Positions 7,197 through 14,853 of a stretch of 64,000 nucleotides of DNA are shown here, piece after piece. A program made the position numbers and the translations under genes. The stretch lies in NCBI GenBank assembly GCA_034414555.1, contig DAOUMA010000003.1:62001-126000 (forward strand), written 5' to 3'. The stretch's first letter is position 1. Each line of letters opens with the position of its first letter. The notes under the pieces were generated by a model, which saw only the letters and a list, made by a program, of their open reading frames with translations, made no database searches and was not told the DNA's origin. This DNA is from CG2-30-46-19 sp034414555 (GTDB taxonomy: Bacteria; Chloroflexota; Dehalococcoidia; GIF9; AB-539-J10).

Positions 7197-8396
7197 TTAT
7201 CTTTGGCTCTTTTTAGCTAACAATGTAACTACTTTATCCAGAACTTTCTCAGCCACCTCCCTTTTGGGAAGAAGCGGCAGCTTTTTCACTTTGCCATCTT
7301 TATCAATTATGGTTACCCGATTGGTATCAGCACCAAACCCACTATTTTTAGCAGTAATGTCATTAGCCACAATAAGGTTAAGCTTTTTCTGTTGCAGCTT
7401 TTGTGTGGCGTTTTCCACCAAGTTGCTGCTTTCCGCAGCAAAGCCTACCCTGATAAAATCTCCCTTGACTTCGCTCAAAATATCGGTGGTGGGTTCCAAC
7501 TCCAGTGTTAATCCAGCGCCACCCTTCTTTATTTTCTCCCTGGCAGTGCTCAGGGGGCGATAATCAGCCACCGCTGAGGCCATAATCAAAACATCAGCTC
7601 GAGGAACAGCATTTTTCACCGCCTGAAACATCTCTTCAGCAGTGCAAACATCGATTACTTCAACACCAACAGGCCTGGTGAGCAAGGTGGGACCGGTAAT
7701 CAACGTTACCTCAGCCCCCCGGTCACGCGCAGCTTCAGCAAGGGCATAACCCATTTTCCCCGAGGAGCGGTTAGTGATAATGCGGACCGGGTCGATAAAT
7801 TCCTGCGTGCTACCAGCAGTAACCACAGCATGTCTATTAGCCAGGTCTCCTTTCTTACCCAATACTTGAGAAATAACACCTATTATCTCCTCGGTATTGG
7901 CAAACCGTCCCAGACCTTCCTTTCCCGAAGCTAACTTGCCGAACCTTGGCCCCACAAAAATAAAACCACGCTCCTTCAGTTTGGATACATTTTCCTGGGT
8001 AACAGTATTTTCATACATATTAGCATCCATGGCTGGTGCTATTACCACAGGCGCCTTGGTTGCCAACACCATGCAGGACAGCACATCATCGGCAATGCCA
8101 GCGGCTAGCTTGGCAATGATATTAGCCGTTGCTGGGGCAATGACCACGACATTAGCCGCTCCAGCCAGAGAAATATGGGTAATATTAAACTCAGAGTAAG
8201 CATCAAACATATTAGTCACCACAGCCTTACCGGTGAGAGCACGAAAGCTAAGTGGAGCCACAAATTTGGTGGCTTCCTCGGTCATAACTACATCCACCTT
8301 TACCCCTGCCCGGCTCAGTTTGTTAGCAATGTCGACTGCCTTATAAGCAGCAATGCTCCCGGTTACCCCAAGGACTATTATCTTCCCTTCAAGCAT
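7197..8396 (-). CDS. coaBC: bifunctional phosphopantothenoylcysteine decarboxylase/phosphopantothenate-cysteine ligase
   Basis: 399 residues, the usual length of CoaBC (Dfp), which performs two consecutive steps of coenzyme A synthesis. The N-terminal flavoprotein (CoaC, ~1-180) shows GVTGSIAAYKAVDI, NITHISLAG with the active His, and APAMDANMYEN, where Asp stands in the PAMN motif. The clamp reads KLASGKEGLGR, with Ser where the E. coli enzyme has its catalytic Cys. I recall LASG in many other bacteria, so activity is probably kept. The C-terminal ligase (CoaB) has the dimer/CTP signature ITNRSSGKMGYALAEAA. The ATG overlaps the 3' end of coaX by 8 bases, so the two CoA genes are coupled. Confidence 0.96.
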   Translation of the reverse strand: MLEGKIIVLGVTGSIAAYKAVDIANKLSRAGVKVDVVMTEEATKFVAPLSFRALTGKAVVTNMFDAYSEFNITHISLAGAANVVVIAPATANIIAKLAAGIADDVLSCMVLATKAPVVIAPAMDANMYENTVTQENVSKLKERGFIFVGPRFGKLASGKEGLGRFANTEEIIGVISQVLGKKGDLANRHAVVTAGSTQEFIDPVRIITNRSSGKMGYALAEAARDRGAEVTLITGPTLLTRPVGVEVIDVCTAEEMFQAVKNAVPRADVLIMASAVADYRPLSTAREKIKKGGAGLTLELEPTTDILSEVKGDFIRVGFAAESSNLVENATQKLQQKKLNLIVANDITAKNSGFGADTNRVTIIDKDGKVKKLPLLPKREVAEKVLDKVVTLLAKKSQR

Positions 8397-9180
8397 TATG
8401 CTCCTTTCGCCCCTCTCCTTTGTTCATTTCATAGATAAAACGCAGCCCAACTAACGACAAATCAGGATTTATTACCTTTATCCGTGGCGTTGCCTTAGCC
8501 AAAAGGTAGGCATATCCTCCCGTAGCTATCACCTTCACTTTACTCCCTAATTCCTGTTCTATGCGATTAATCATACCCTCAACAAGCCCGATATATCCAA
8601 ATATTATACCCGATTGCATCGCAGAAATTGTATTCCGGCCAATGACCTGTGTGGGGCGAACTAACTCTACCCGGGGTAACATAGCAGTGCGGGAGAATAG
8701 CGCCTCAGTAGAAATGGTGACTCCCGGTGAAATGGCTCCGCCCAAATAGTCACCTCCCTTAGAAATAACATCAAAGGTAATAGCAGTACCAAAGTCAATA
8801 ACAACCGCCGGGCCTCCATAAAGATGATGAGCAGCAACAGCATTCACCACTCGGTCAGGGCCGAGTTCTCGGGGATTATCCACGGAAAGGCGTATCCCTG
8901 TTTTAACCCCGGCTTCAACTATTAAAGGGAGAATATTCAGGTATTTCCGGCATACCTCCTGTAAAACAGGGACCAATGGTGGGACAACACTGCACATCAC
9001 TCCCTCGGTGACTTTCGATATCGGCAACTTTTGTTGTTTAAGAAAGGCGAGCAACAAAGTACCATATTCATCCGCCTCACGCCGTATCGTTGTGGCTAAT
9101 CGCCAGGTAGCCTTAAGCTCCTCGCCATCAAATATACCTATGGCGATGCTGGTGTTTCCAATATCAATAGCCAGTAACAT
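8389..9180 (-). CDS. coaX: type III pantothenate kinase
   Basis: 263-residue ASKHA-fold kinase that phosphorylates pantothenate in the first step of CoA synthesis. The type III enzyme is not feedback-inhibited by CoA and needs a monovalent cation. Visible motifs are LLAIDIGNTSIAIG (phosphate 1), GPDRVVNAVAAHHLYGGP, VIDFGTAITFDVI (phosphate 2) and GGAISPGV. Family-typical length. It lies between nnr (5 bases upstream) and coaBC (8-base overlap), so CoA synthesis and NAD(P)HX repair share one transcript. Confidence 0.95.
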   Translation of the reverse strand: MLLAIDIGNTSIAIGIFDGEELKATWRLATTIRREADEYGTLLLAFLKQQKLPISKVTEGVMCSVVPPLVPVLQEVCRKYLNILPLIVEAGVKTGIRLSVDNPRELGPDRVVNAVAAHHLYGGPAVVIDFGTAITFDVISKGGDYLGGAISPGVTISTEALFSRTAMLPRVELVRPTQVIGRNTISAMQSGIIFGYIGLVEGMINRIEQELGSKVKVIATGGYAYLLAKATPRIKVINPDLSLVGLRFIYEMNKGEGRKEHNA

Positions 9181-9185
9181 AACAG

Positions 9186-10751
9186 TTAACTCTCCTTCAG
9201 TGCTTTGATTACCCTGGGCAAGGCGGGCAATAAATCAGTGGCAATTACCCCGGCATCCCCCAGCTCCTCGGCGACAATCCCCCCCGCCCGGGAATGAAGA
9301 TACACACCACAAGCAGCAGCCTGAAAAAGGGAAAGCCCTTGTGCCGCTAATCCAGCTATCACCCCGCTAAGGACATCCCCGGCCCCCGCTGAAGCTAAAG
9401 CAGGATTTGCAGCATTATTTACTTTAGCTGCCCCACTTGGCACAGCCACAATCGTGTTAGCTCCTTTAAGCACTACGGTTTTCCCCCATTCCCTTGCTGA
9501 GCGTTGCGTTATTGATAACCTGCTTTCCTGAACCTCTTTTGCCGAAATTCCCAACAATCTCGCCATCTCCCCGGGATGTGGCGTAAGAATAGCATCTCGC
9601 CTTAATTTCCGCCACCACTCAGGTACTTGAGCTAAGGTATTCACGGCATCAGCATCCAGAATTAGACAGTTGACAGTTGACAGCTGAGAGCTATCAGTTA
9701 GCAAAGACTTAATGAATTCCACTGTCTCAGGATGCTGTCCCAATCCACAGCCAAGAAGCAATACATCATAATTGCCAAGCTCCAATTGCAGCGTAGACAT
9801 TGCCTTTGAACCAATCACTCCTGTTTTAGCTTCCGGCAGTGGGATGTAAGTTATCTCGGTTAACTTAGACGCCAGGATGGGTTGAAGGCTGCTAGCCGTA
9901 GCCAAAGTCACCAGTCCAGCACCCACTCTGGCAGCACCCATACAGGCAAGATAAGCAGCGCCGATGTAGCTAATCGAGCCAGCAACAACCAATACCTTCC
10001 CAAAACTACCCTTATGGGCATTTAAAGGACGCTGGGGCAAAGCTTCCCTTACCCACTGCTCGGTTATCAACTCTATATTTATATCCTGAGCTAAATCTTG
10101 CGGAATCCCAATGTCAGCAATAATAAGCTTGCCTACCTTCTCAGCGCCAGGAAAATTGAATAATCCGACCTTGGGAAAACCAAAGGTAACCGTGATGTCA
10201 GCGTATGGGCAACTCGGGTCTACTTCACCGGTATCAGAGTTGAGCCCTGAGGGTAAATCAACAGCTACCAGGACAGGCTTTGACTTCCTTCCCTTAACCA
10301 GGGAAACTTTTTGCAATACTTCCTTGAATATCCCTTCAATAGGACGAATTTTACCAATGCCAAAAAGAGCATCAATGATGACATCAGCCGAGGATATGGC
10401 AACACCAAACTCAGCCAGATTCCCACCTTCATAAGCATGGATAATAGGTATCCCACGTTGTATAGCTGATTTAAGGTTCTTATCATTCTGCGCTCTGGGA
10501 GCACAAAGGCAAATATCGACTTTAGCCCCCCAGTCACGGAGATACCGACCAGCTACCAGGCCATCACCACCGTTATTGCCCGGACCGACCAGAACCAACA
10601 CCCTTTTACCAATAACGCTAGGTATTACTTGACTACTAACCTGTGTAGCTACAGCCTTGCCGGCATTTTCCATAAGCATTTCTAATGAAATGCCCTGGGC
10701 AACAGCTTGATTTTCAATTCCCTGTACCTGCTCAGCGGTGACGATTTTCAT
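9186..10751 (-). CDS. nnr: bifunctional NAD(P)HX epimerase/ADP-dependent dehydratase
   Basis: 521 residues with both repair domains. The N-terminal YjeF_N epimerase (1-~215) contains GPGNNGGDGLVAGRYL and ALFGIGKIRP. The C-terminal ribokinase-like dehydratase (~230-521) has GKVLVVAGS, LTPHPGEMARLL, VVLKGANTIVA and the phosphate-binding SAGAGDVLSGVIAGLAAQG. Together they repair hydrated NADH/NADPH. The loop after FIKSLL carries an in-frame insertion TDSSQLSTVN that corresponds to the repeat also seen in valS and trpE. It starts 4 bases inside the preceding Mut7-C gene. Confidence 0.95.
   Translation of the reverse strand: MKIVTAEQVQGIENQAVAQGISLEMLMENAGKAVATQVSSQVIPSVIGKRVLVLVGPGNNGGDGLVAGRYLRDWGAKVDICLCAPRAQNDKNLKSAIQRGIPIIHAYEGGNLAEFGVAISSADVIIDALFGIGKIRPIEGIFKEVLQKVSLVKGRKSKPVLVAVDLPSGLNSDTGEVDPSCPYADITVTFGFPKVGLFNFPGAEKVGKLIIADIGIPQDLAQDINIELITEQWVREALPQRPLNAHKGSFGKVLVVAGSISYIGAAYLACMGAARVGAGLVTLATASSLQPILASKLTEITYIPLPEAKTGVIGSKAMSTLQLELGNYDVLLLGCGLGQHPETVEFIKSLLTDSSQLSTVNCLILDADAVNTLAQVPEWWRKLRRDAILTPHPGEMARLLGISAKEVQESRLSITQRSAREWGKTVVLKGANTIVAVPSGAAKVNNAANPALASAGAGDVLSGVIAGLAAQGLSLFQAAACGVYLHSRAGGIVAEELGDAGVIATDLLPALPRVIKALKES
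9665..9700 (-). repeat. intragenic AGCT-type repeat element, copy in nnr
   Basis: The core at 9678-9697 reads, on the coding strand, CTGATAGCTCTCAGCTGTCA, followed by a short tandem of GTCAACT units. It encodes T-D-S-S-Q-L-S-T-V-N between a helix and the strand CLILDADAV of the dehydratase domain, where relatives usually have a shorter loop. Confidence 0.65.
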
Positions 10752-11227
10752 TTTTCTTCCCTGGCAAGCTCGTTCAGCTCCTTACTCATCCTCTGCCAGT
10801 GAGTACCCTGCCAATAGATACGGTGACATACTGGGCATTCCATATAGTGGTCCTGGGTCTTAAATACATAAGGCGGAACTAATTTTTGTACTTCCTCCCG
10901 GCTTTTCGGCATTAGTGGTTGGTTACATTCCAGACAAAGAGAAAAGGAGTTACGATGATAATCCAAATTTAATTTGGCAACCACTTCCTGCAATTGAGCT
11001 TTGGGGTCATCTTGTTTAATCAATATAGCTTTCAGCTTGCCATTGGTAACCAACCGCCTTTTCACAATTTGAGTGTCTCTGGTCAAAATCGTCCTGTCCT
11101 CTTTAACCGCAATTTTAATCAATTTATCATCATCCTTTTCATCAAAAAACAAGGTATCATAGCCAATAACCCTCAGCCATTTAGCTAATTTACCCACATT
11201 ATTATCAGCGATGAATTTGATTTCCAT
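10748..11227 (-). CDS. Mut7-C family RNase (PIN-like fold plus zinc ribbon)
   Basis: 159-residue stand-alone Mut7-C (DUF82-type) protein. The PIN-like part has FIADNNVGKLAKWLRVIGYDT with an acidic residue at the end of strand 1, and ILTRDTQIVKRR near residue 50. A C-terminal zinc ribbon is formed by CLECNQ and CPVCHRIYW. The family is predicted to be an endoribonuclease; substrates are unknown. The 4-base overlap with nnr indicates co-transcription. Confidence 0.85.
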   Translation of the reverse strand: MEIKFIADNNVGKLAKWLRVIGYDTLFFDEKDDDKLIKIAVKEDRTILTRDTQIVKRRLVTNGKLKAILIKQDDPKAQLQEVVAKLNLDYHRNSFSLCLECNQPLMPKSREEVQKLVPPYVFKTQDHYMECPVCHRIYWQGTHWQRMSKELNELAREEK

Positions 11228-11253
11228 TGGGGTTGAGCACAGAGGTTATATTC

Positions 11254-12210
11254 TCACAGCCATCGCCGATGTCGAAAGTAGATGAGCATGCCAGCAACGA
11301 TACACAGTTGAACAGACAGACTAATATAGAAGAGGGTGGGATTGTGCAGCCAGGATTCAGGTAGCAAGTTTGAGCCTTCTATACTGGCAACCACCTCGAT
11401 GGGCATTATAATAGCCATGAAAATAGTCAAAACTCGCATTACCTCCTGAATGCGATGTGAGGTTAGCCAGTTGCTAGTATCAACGAGCCCGTCAACGACT
11501 TCCTTGCAATCTTCAAGCCCATCCCAGATTTTGCGAGTATGGTCAGCAATATCACCAAAATAAGCTTCCTGGTCTTCTTTAAAGAAAGGATATTCCTCCT
11601 TCTCCAGCATCTCAATTACCGCTATCTGGGGATGGATAACTCGGCGAAAGGAAATAAGGTCCTGCCGAATAAACGAGATCTCCCGAACTGTCTCCGGAAC
11701 AGGTTTAGCGAAGATAACATCCTCTATAGCATCAATGCTCTCGGTAATCTTGCCCAGGATGGGGAAGCAATAGTTAACCAACCTATCGAGAATATGATAC
11801 AACAGAAAACCTGAGCTTCGTCCCAAATAAGTGTGCCGCTTCTCCTCGCTAAGCTGGCATTCCGTAAAGAACTTAGCCAATGGCTTGAGGTCAGCAGAAC
11901 AATGCACTGTAACGATGTAATTTCCCCCGATGAAAACATCTACTTCACTCGGCCTGGTTATCCGATTTTCCTTATCAAATACCGGAAAATGAAGCACGAT
12001 AAATAAATGGTCATCATATTTGTCGATTTTAGGACGCTGTATGCGGCTGATGATGTCATCCAGATTAAGGGGATGGAATTTGAAATGTTGCTTCAGAAAC
12101 TCAACCTCAGCAGCAGAGGGCTTTTCAATATAAACCCAGGTCAACTTACCTTCGGTGATTGATTGTATATTTAATTTCTTTTCCTCAGTTACCGCCATTG
12201 GTGTTCTCAC
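11254..12210 (-). CDS. corA: CorA-family divalent metal transporter, GMN motif altered
   Basis: 318-residue CorA-type Mg2+/Co2+ channel: a large N-terminal cytoplasmic alpha/beta domain, a long stalk helix, then two C-terminal membrane segments (VLTIFMAIIMPIEVVASIEG and LFYISLSVQLCIVAGMLIYF) and the basic tail RHRRWL. The selectivity signature after TM1, normally YGMNF, reads EGSNL here, so Met is replaced by Ser and Tyr by Glu. The Asn and Gly are kept. This could change ion selectivity. The start is GTG at 12210 or ATG at 12198; there is no clear Shine-Dalgarno. A weak promoter (TTGTAA, 18 bases, TATCAT; 12232-12261 on the - strand) precedes it. Confidence 0.88.
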   Translation of the reverse strand: MRTPMAVTEEKKLNIQSITEGKLTWVYIEKPSAAEVEFLKQHFKFHPLNLDDIISRIQRPKIDKYDDHLFIVLHFPVFDKENRITRPSEVDVFIGGNYIVTVHCSADLKPLAKFFTECQLSEEKRHTYLGRSSGFLLYHILDRLVNYCFPILGKITESIDAIEDVIFAKPVPETVREISFIRQDLISFRRVIHPQIAVIEMLEKEEYPFFKEDQEAYFGDIADHTRKIWDGLEDCKEVVDGLVDTSNWLTSHRIQEVMRVLTIFMAIIMPIEVVASIEGSNLLPESWLHNPTLFYISLSVQLCIVAGMLIYFRHRRWL

Positions 12211-12501
12211 AAATCCGGGAATTTTAATTAAATGATAAATCTAACCAGGTGATATTTACAACACCATTGCTCAAAAAACCGACGTCTAGCAAAGCCATGC
12301 CATTTCTTTGCTTCGCCAAATTTCCTCTCCACCTTCGGGGGCGATTGTTATTGAGCCTTATGTCCATAGTGGTTTATTTACATCTCGCCATATTTAACCC
12401 TCCGCAACTTCTGCTTAAGTATAATGCCTTTGAGGCTATCGGGCTAATTTCATGTCACAGAAGGATTTTTAGAAATTCCTGAACAACCTCAGTACGTTCA
12501 C
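12211..12501. other. intergenic stretch between divergent corA and trp operon
   Basis: Apart from a weak corA promoter, I see no convincing gene here. One reading frame of 77 codons (12249-12482, +) is open but has no Shine-Dalgarno and an unremarkable composition. No inverted repeat stands out. Confidence 0.5.
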
Positions 12502-12530
12502 TTGACAAAGATGAACCCACCAAATAGAAT
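12502..12530 (+). promoter_or_regulatory. trp operon promoter
   Basis: TTGACA at 12502-12507, exactly 17 bases, TAGAAT at 12525-12530; a near-consensus housekeeping promoter. The expected +1 is near 12537, just before the T-box leader. Confidence 0.8.
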
Positions 12531-12536
12531 AATGAA

Positions 12537-12820
12537 TATAATTGAATAGGTAAAAGGCGAGGAACAGGACTAGTATAGTCGGAGGCGGAGTTCAGAGAGT
12601 CGGGTAAGGTGGGAGCCGATACTTGCGCAAGACTAGAATGGACCTGGGAGCTGCAAACCGAAAAGCTATGAAGCTGAGTAGACTTTGCCGGTAGAGCACC
12701 GTTAAAAGCTCAGGGTATCGCTCTTAAGTTGAGCCGTACCTGAAAAGAGATAGTCGCAAGACTGAAATAGGGTGGCACCGCGAAAGTTAAGCCTCTCGCC
12801 CCTTGGCGAGAGGCTTTTTA
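12537..12820 (+). promoter_or_regulatory. tryptophan-specific T-box leader of the trp operon
   Basis: A ~280-nt leader with the landmarks of a T-box riboswitch, which reads the charging state of a tRNA. Stem I contains the conserved GAGAGTC, GGTGGGAGCC and CCTGGGAGCTG elements. The specifier loop GAATGGAC places TGG, the only Trp codon, at 12639-12641. The T-box sequence AGGGTGGCACCGCG is at 12769-12782; its TGGC can pair with the NCCA end of uncharged tRNA. It is followed by the competing terminator (12791-12820). Uncharged tRNA-Trp should favour the antiterminator and switch on trpEGDCFBA. The ATG of trpE lies 25 bases after the terminator T run. Confidence 0.95.
12791..12820 (+). terminator. 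T-box-controlled intrinsic terminator
   Basis: Perfect ten-base stem GCCTCTCGCC/GGCGAGAGGC with loop CCTT, then TTTTTATT. It is mutually exclusive with the antiterminator that uses the T-box sequence just upstream. Confidence 0.93.
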
Positions 12821-12845
12821 TTATGGGTATTATGGGGAAAAAGAT

Positions 12846-14294
12846 ATGTATTATCCAACGCTAGAGGAAGTTCGCCAACTAGGGGAAAAAGGTAATCTGG
12901 TGCCAGTTTACCGTGAAATTCAGGCTGACCTGGAGACACCAGTATCTGCCTTCCTCAAGATAGCTCATGGAAACTACTCCTTTCTCCTGGAGAGCGTTGA
13001 GGGCGGAGAGCACCTGGCTCGCTATAGCTTCATCGGGACTGAACCTTCACTTATCTTGAAGACAGAGAATAAGAACCCCCTTGACCCCTTGCGCCTCATA
13101 GAAAAGGAGTTCAGTCAATTTCACCCGGTGCCAATTGCCGGCTTGCCCAGATTTCACGGCGGTATGGTTGGCTATCTAAGCTATGAGGTTGCTCGCTACT
13201 TTGAAAGGCTGCCTGCGCCGGACCATGACTCTGTGGGGTTCCCTGAGTCTACATTGATGCTGGCTGATACCCTCCTTGTTTTCGACCACCTTACGCACAA
13301 AATCAAGGTCGTCTCTCATGCTCACTTAGATGGGGATATTGAGACAGCATATCTGAAGGCAAGCCGCAAGATTGATGACCTGGTGGATAGGCTGGGGCAA
13401 CCGATTCAACTGACAGCTGACAGCTCTCAACTGACATCTCTCAGTGATGTGTCATCCAACTTTTCCAGGGCAGAATTTGAGGCTAAAGTATCTCAAGCCA
13501 AAGAGCATATCTACGCTGGCGATGTAATCCAGGTTGTTTTATCCCAGCGGCTGGCAAGGCATACTAATGCCACCCCTTTTGCTATATATCGGGCATTGAG
13601 GTCTATTAACCCCTCCCCCTATATGTACTACCTTCAACTGGGCAAGTCCCATATTATAGGAGCTTCCCCTGAGCTTCTGGTGCGGGTGGAGGATGGCATA
13701 GTATCTAATCACCCTATCGCTGGCACTCGCCCTCGGGGCAAAGATGCCGCCGATGACTTATCTCTGGAAAAGGAGCTTAAGAATGATGAGAAGGAGCGGG
13801 CGGAACACATTATGCTTGTTGACCTGGGGCGTAACGATATCGGCAGGATTAGCGAGCCCGGCACAGCCGAGGTAACCCAGCTTATGGATGTGGAGCGCTA
13901 TTCACATGTTATGCATTTGGTATCCCATGTTCAGGGTAAGCTAAGAGCAGGACTTTCCCAGTTTGATGCTCTGCGAGCCTGCTTCCCGGCGGGCACGGTT
14001 TCCGGTGCGCCTAAGATTCGAGCTATGGAGATTATCGCGGAACTGGAAAGAGAAAAACGTGGACCCTATGCCGGAGCAGTAGGCTACTTTGACTTCTCAG
14101 GAAATCTGGATACCGCCATCACTATTCGCACCATCATTATCAAGGATAACATCGCCTACATCCAGGCAGGGTGCGGAATTGTCGCCGATAGTATTCCTGA
14201 GCGCGAATACCAGGAAAGCTTGAGCAAAGCTCAGGCATTACTCACTGCTATAGACCAAGCGGAGGCTGACCAATATGCTTTTGCTAATAGATAA
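12846..14294 (+). CDS. trpE: anthranilate synthase component I
   Basis: 482 residues; converts chorismate plus ammonia (from TrpG) to anthranilate. The N-terminal domain keeps the feedback Trp-binding segment SFLLESVEGGEHLARYSF, so enzyme-level inhibition by Trp is expected in addition to the T-box. Catalytic-domain motifs are GASPELLVRVEDG, PIAGTRPRG, DLGRNDIGR, FPAGTVSGAPKIRAMEII and QAGCGIVADSIPEREYQE. A 15-20 residue insertion QLTADSSQLTSLSDVS in the interdomain linker (about residues 190-203) comes from the short repeat described separately. It is first in the operon and overlaps trpG by 20 bases. Confidence 0.97.
   Translation: MYYPTLEEVRQLGEKGNLVPVYREIQADLETPVSAFLKIAHGNYSFLLESVEGGEHLARYSFIGTEPSLILKTENKNPLDPLRLIEKEFSQFHPVPIAGLPRFHGGMVGYLSYEVARYFERLPAPDHDSVGFPESTLMLADTLLVFDHLTHKIKVVSHAHLDGDIETAYLKASRKIDDLVDRLGQPIQLTADSSQLTSLSDVSSNFSRAEFEAKVSQAKEHIYAGDVIQVVLSQRLARHTNATPFAIYRALRSINPSPYMYYLQLGKSHIIGASPELLVRVEDGIVSNHPIAGTRPRGKDAADDLSLEKELKNDEKERAEHIMLVDLGRNDIGRISEPGTAEVTQLMDVERYSHVMHLVSHVQGKLRAGLSQFDALRACFPAGTVSGAPKIRAMEIIAELEREKRGPYAGAVGYFDFSGNLDTAITIRTIIIKDNIAYIQAGCGIVADSIPEREYQESLSKAQALLTAIDQAEADQYAFANR
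13408..13454 (+). repeat. intragenic AGCT-type repeat element, copy in trpE
   Basis: The core at 13417-13436 is CTGACAGCTCTCAACTGACA, preceded by CAACTGACAG and followed by a second, decayed unit TCTCTCAGTGATG. It encodes Q-L-T-A-D-S-S-Q-L-T-S-L in the variable linker before FSRAEFEAKV. Same frame and orientation relative to the gene as in valS and nnr. Confidence 0.7.
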
Positions 14295-14853
14295 CTACGA
14301 TAGCTTCACATACAACCTCTTCCAGTATTTGAGCGAACTGGGGGAGGAAGTGTGGGTAGCGCGTAATGACAAAGTGAGTTTGAATGAGATTGCGATGAAG
14401 TCTCCCCAGCGCATTGTCATTTCTCCCGGTCCCGGCACCCCAGAGCAGGCTGGTATCTCCAATGAAGTTATCCGCCGCTTCGGAGGCAGCATCCCCATTC
14501 TGGGGGTCTGCCTCGGCCACCAGTGCATTGGCTATAGTTATGGGGCTAAGGTAGACCGTGCTGGCGAAATCAAGCATGGCAAATCATCGCTCATTTATCA
14601 TGATGGCAAGAAACTTTTTGTTGGATTACCCAATCCCTTCTCTGCCATCCGCTACCACTCCCTGGCAGTAATGCATGATGGACTGCCTGATTGCCTAGAA
14701 ATCAGTGCCCGGACATCGGAAGGAATGATTATGGGCCTGCGACATCGCCAATTTCCTGTAGAGGGAGTCCAGTTCCATCCTGAATCGATCATGACCGAGG
14801 TGGGAAAAGATTTGTTAAAAAATTTCGTTAAATTAGGGCTAAACAATGATTAA
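14275..14853 (+). CDS. trpG: anthranilate synthase component II (glutamine amidotransferase)
   Basis: 192-residue class I amidotransferase that supplies ammonia to TrpE. It begins MLLLIDNYDSFTYNLFQYL. The oxyanion region is VISPGPGTPEQAG, the nucleophile Cys is in GVCLGHQCIGY (about residue 81), and the His-Glu pair is in GVQFHPESIMTE near the C-terminus. A TrpG-only length (not fused to TrpD), with trpD following in an 8-base overlap. Confidence 0.97.
   Translation: MLLLIDNYDSFTYNLFQYLSELGEEVWVARNDKVSLNEIAMKSPQRIVISPGPGTPEQAGISNEVIRRFGGSIPILGVCLGHQCIGYSYGAKVDRAGEIKHGKSSLIYHDGKKLFVGLPNPFSAIRYHSLAVMHDGLPDCLEISARTSEGMIMGLRHRQFPVEGVQFHPESIMTEVGKDLLKNFVKLGLNND

Noticed and set aside
7197..8396. 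CoaC domain inactive because Cys is replaced by Ser (LASG)
   Set aside because: I recall LASG in many CoaBC proteins, and the gene sits in an intact CoA operon; loss of function is not supported.
12249..12482. 77-codon open frame in the corA-trpE gap
   Set aside because: No Shine-Dalgarno, no family resemblance, and it stops just before the trp promoter; chance opening in non-coding DNA is simpler.
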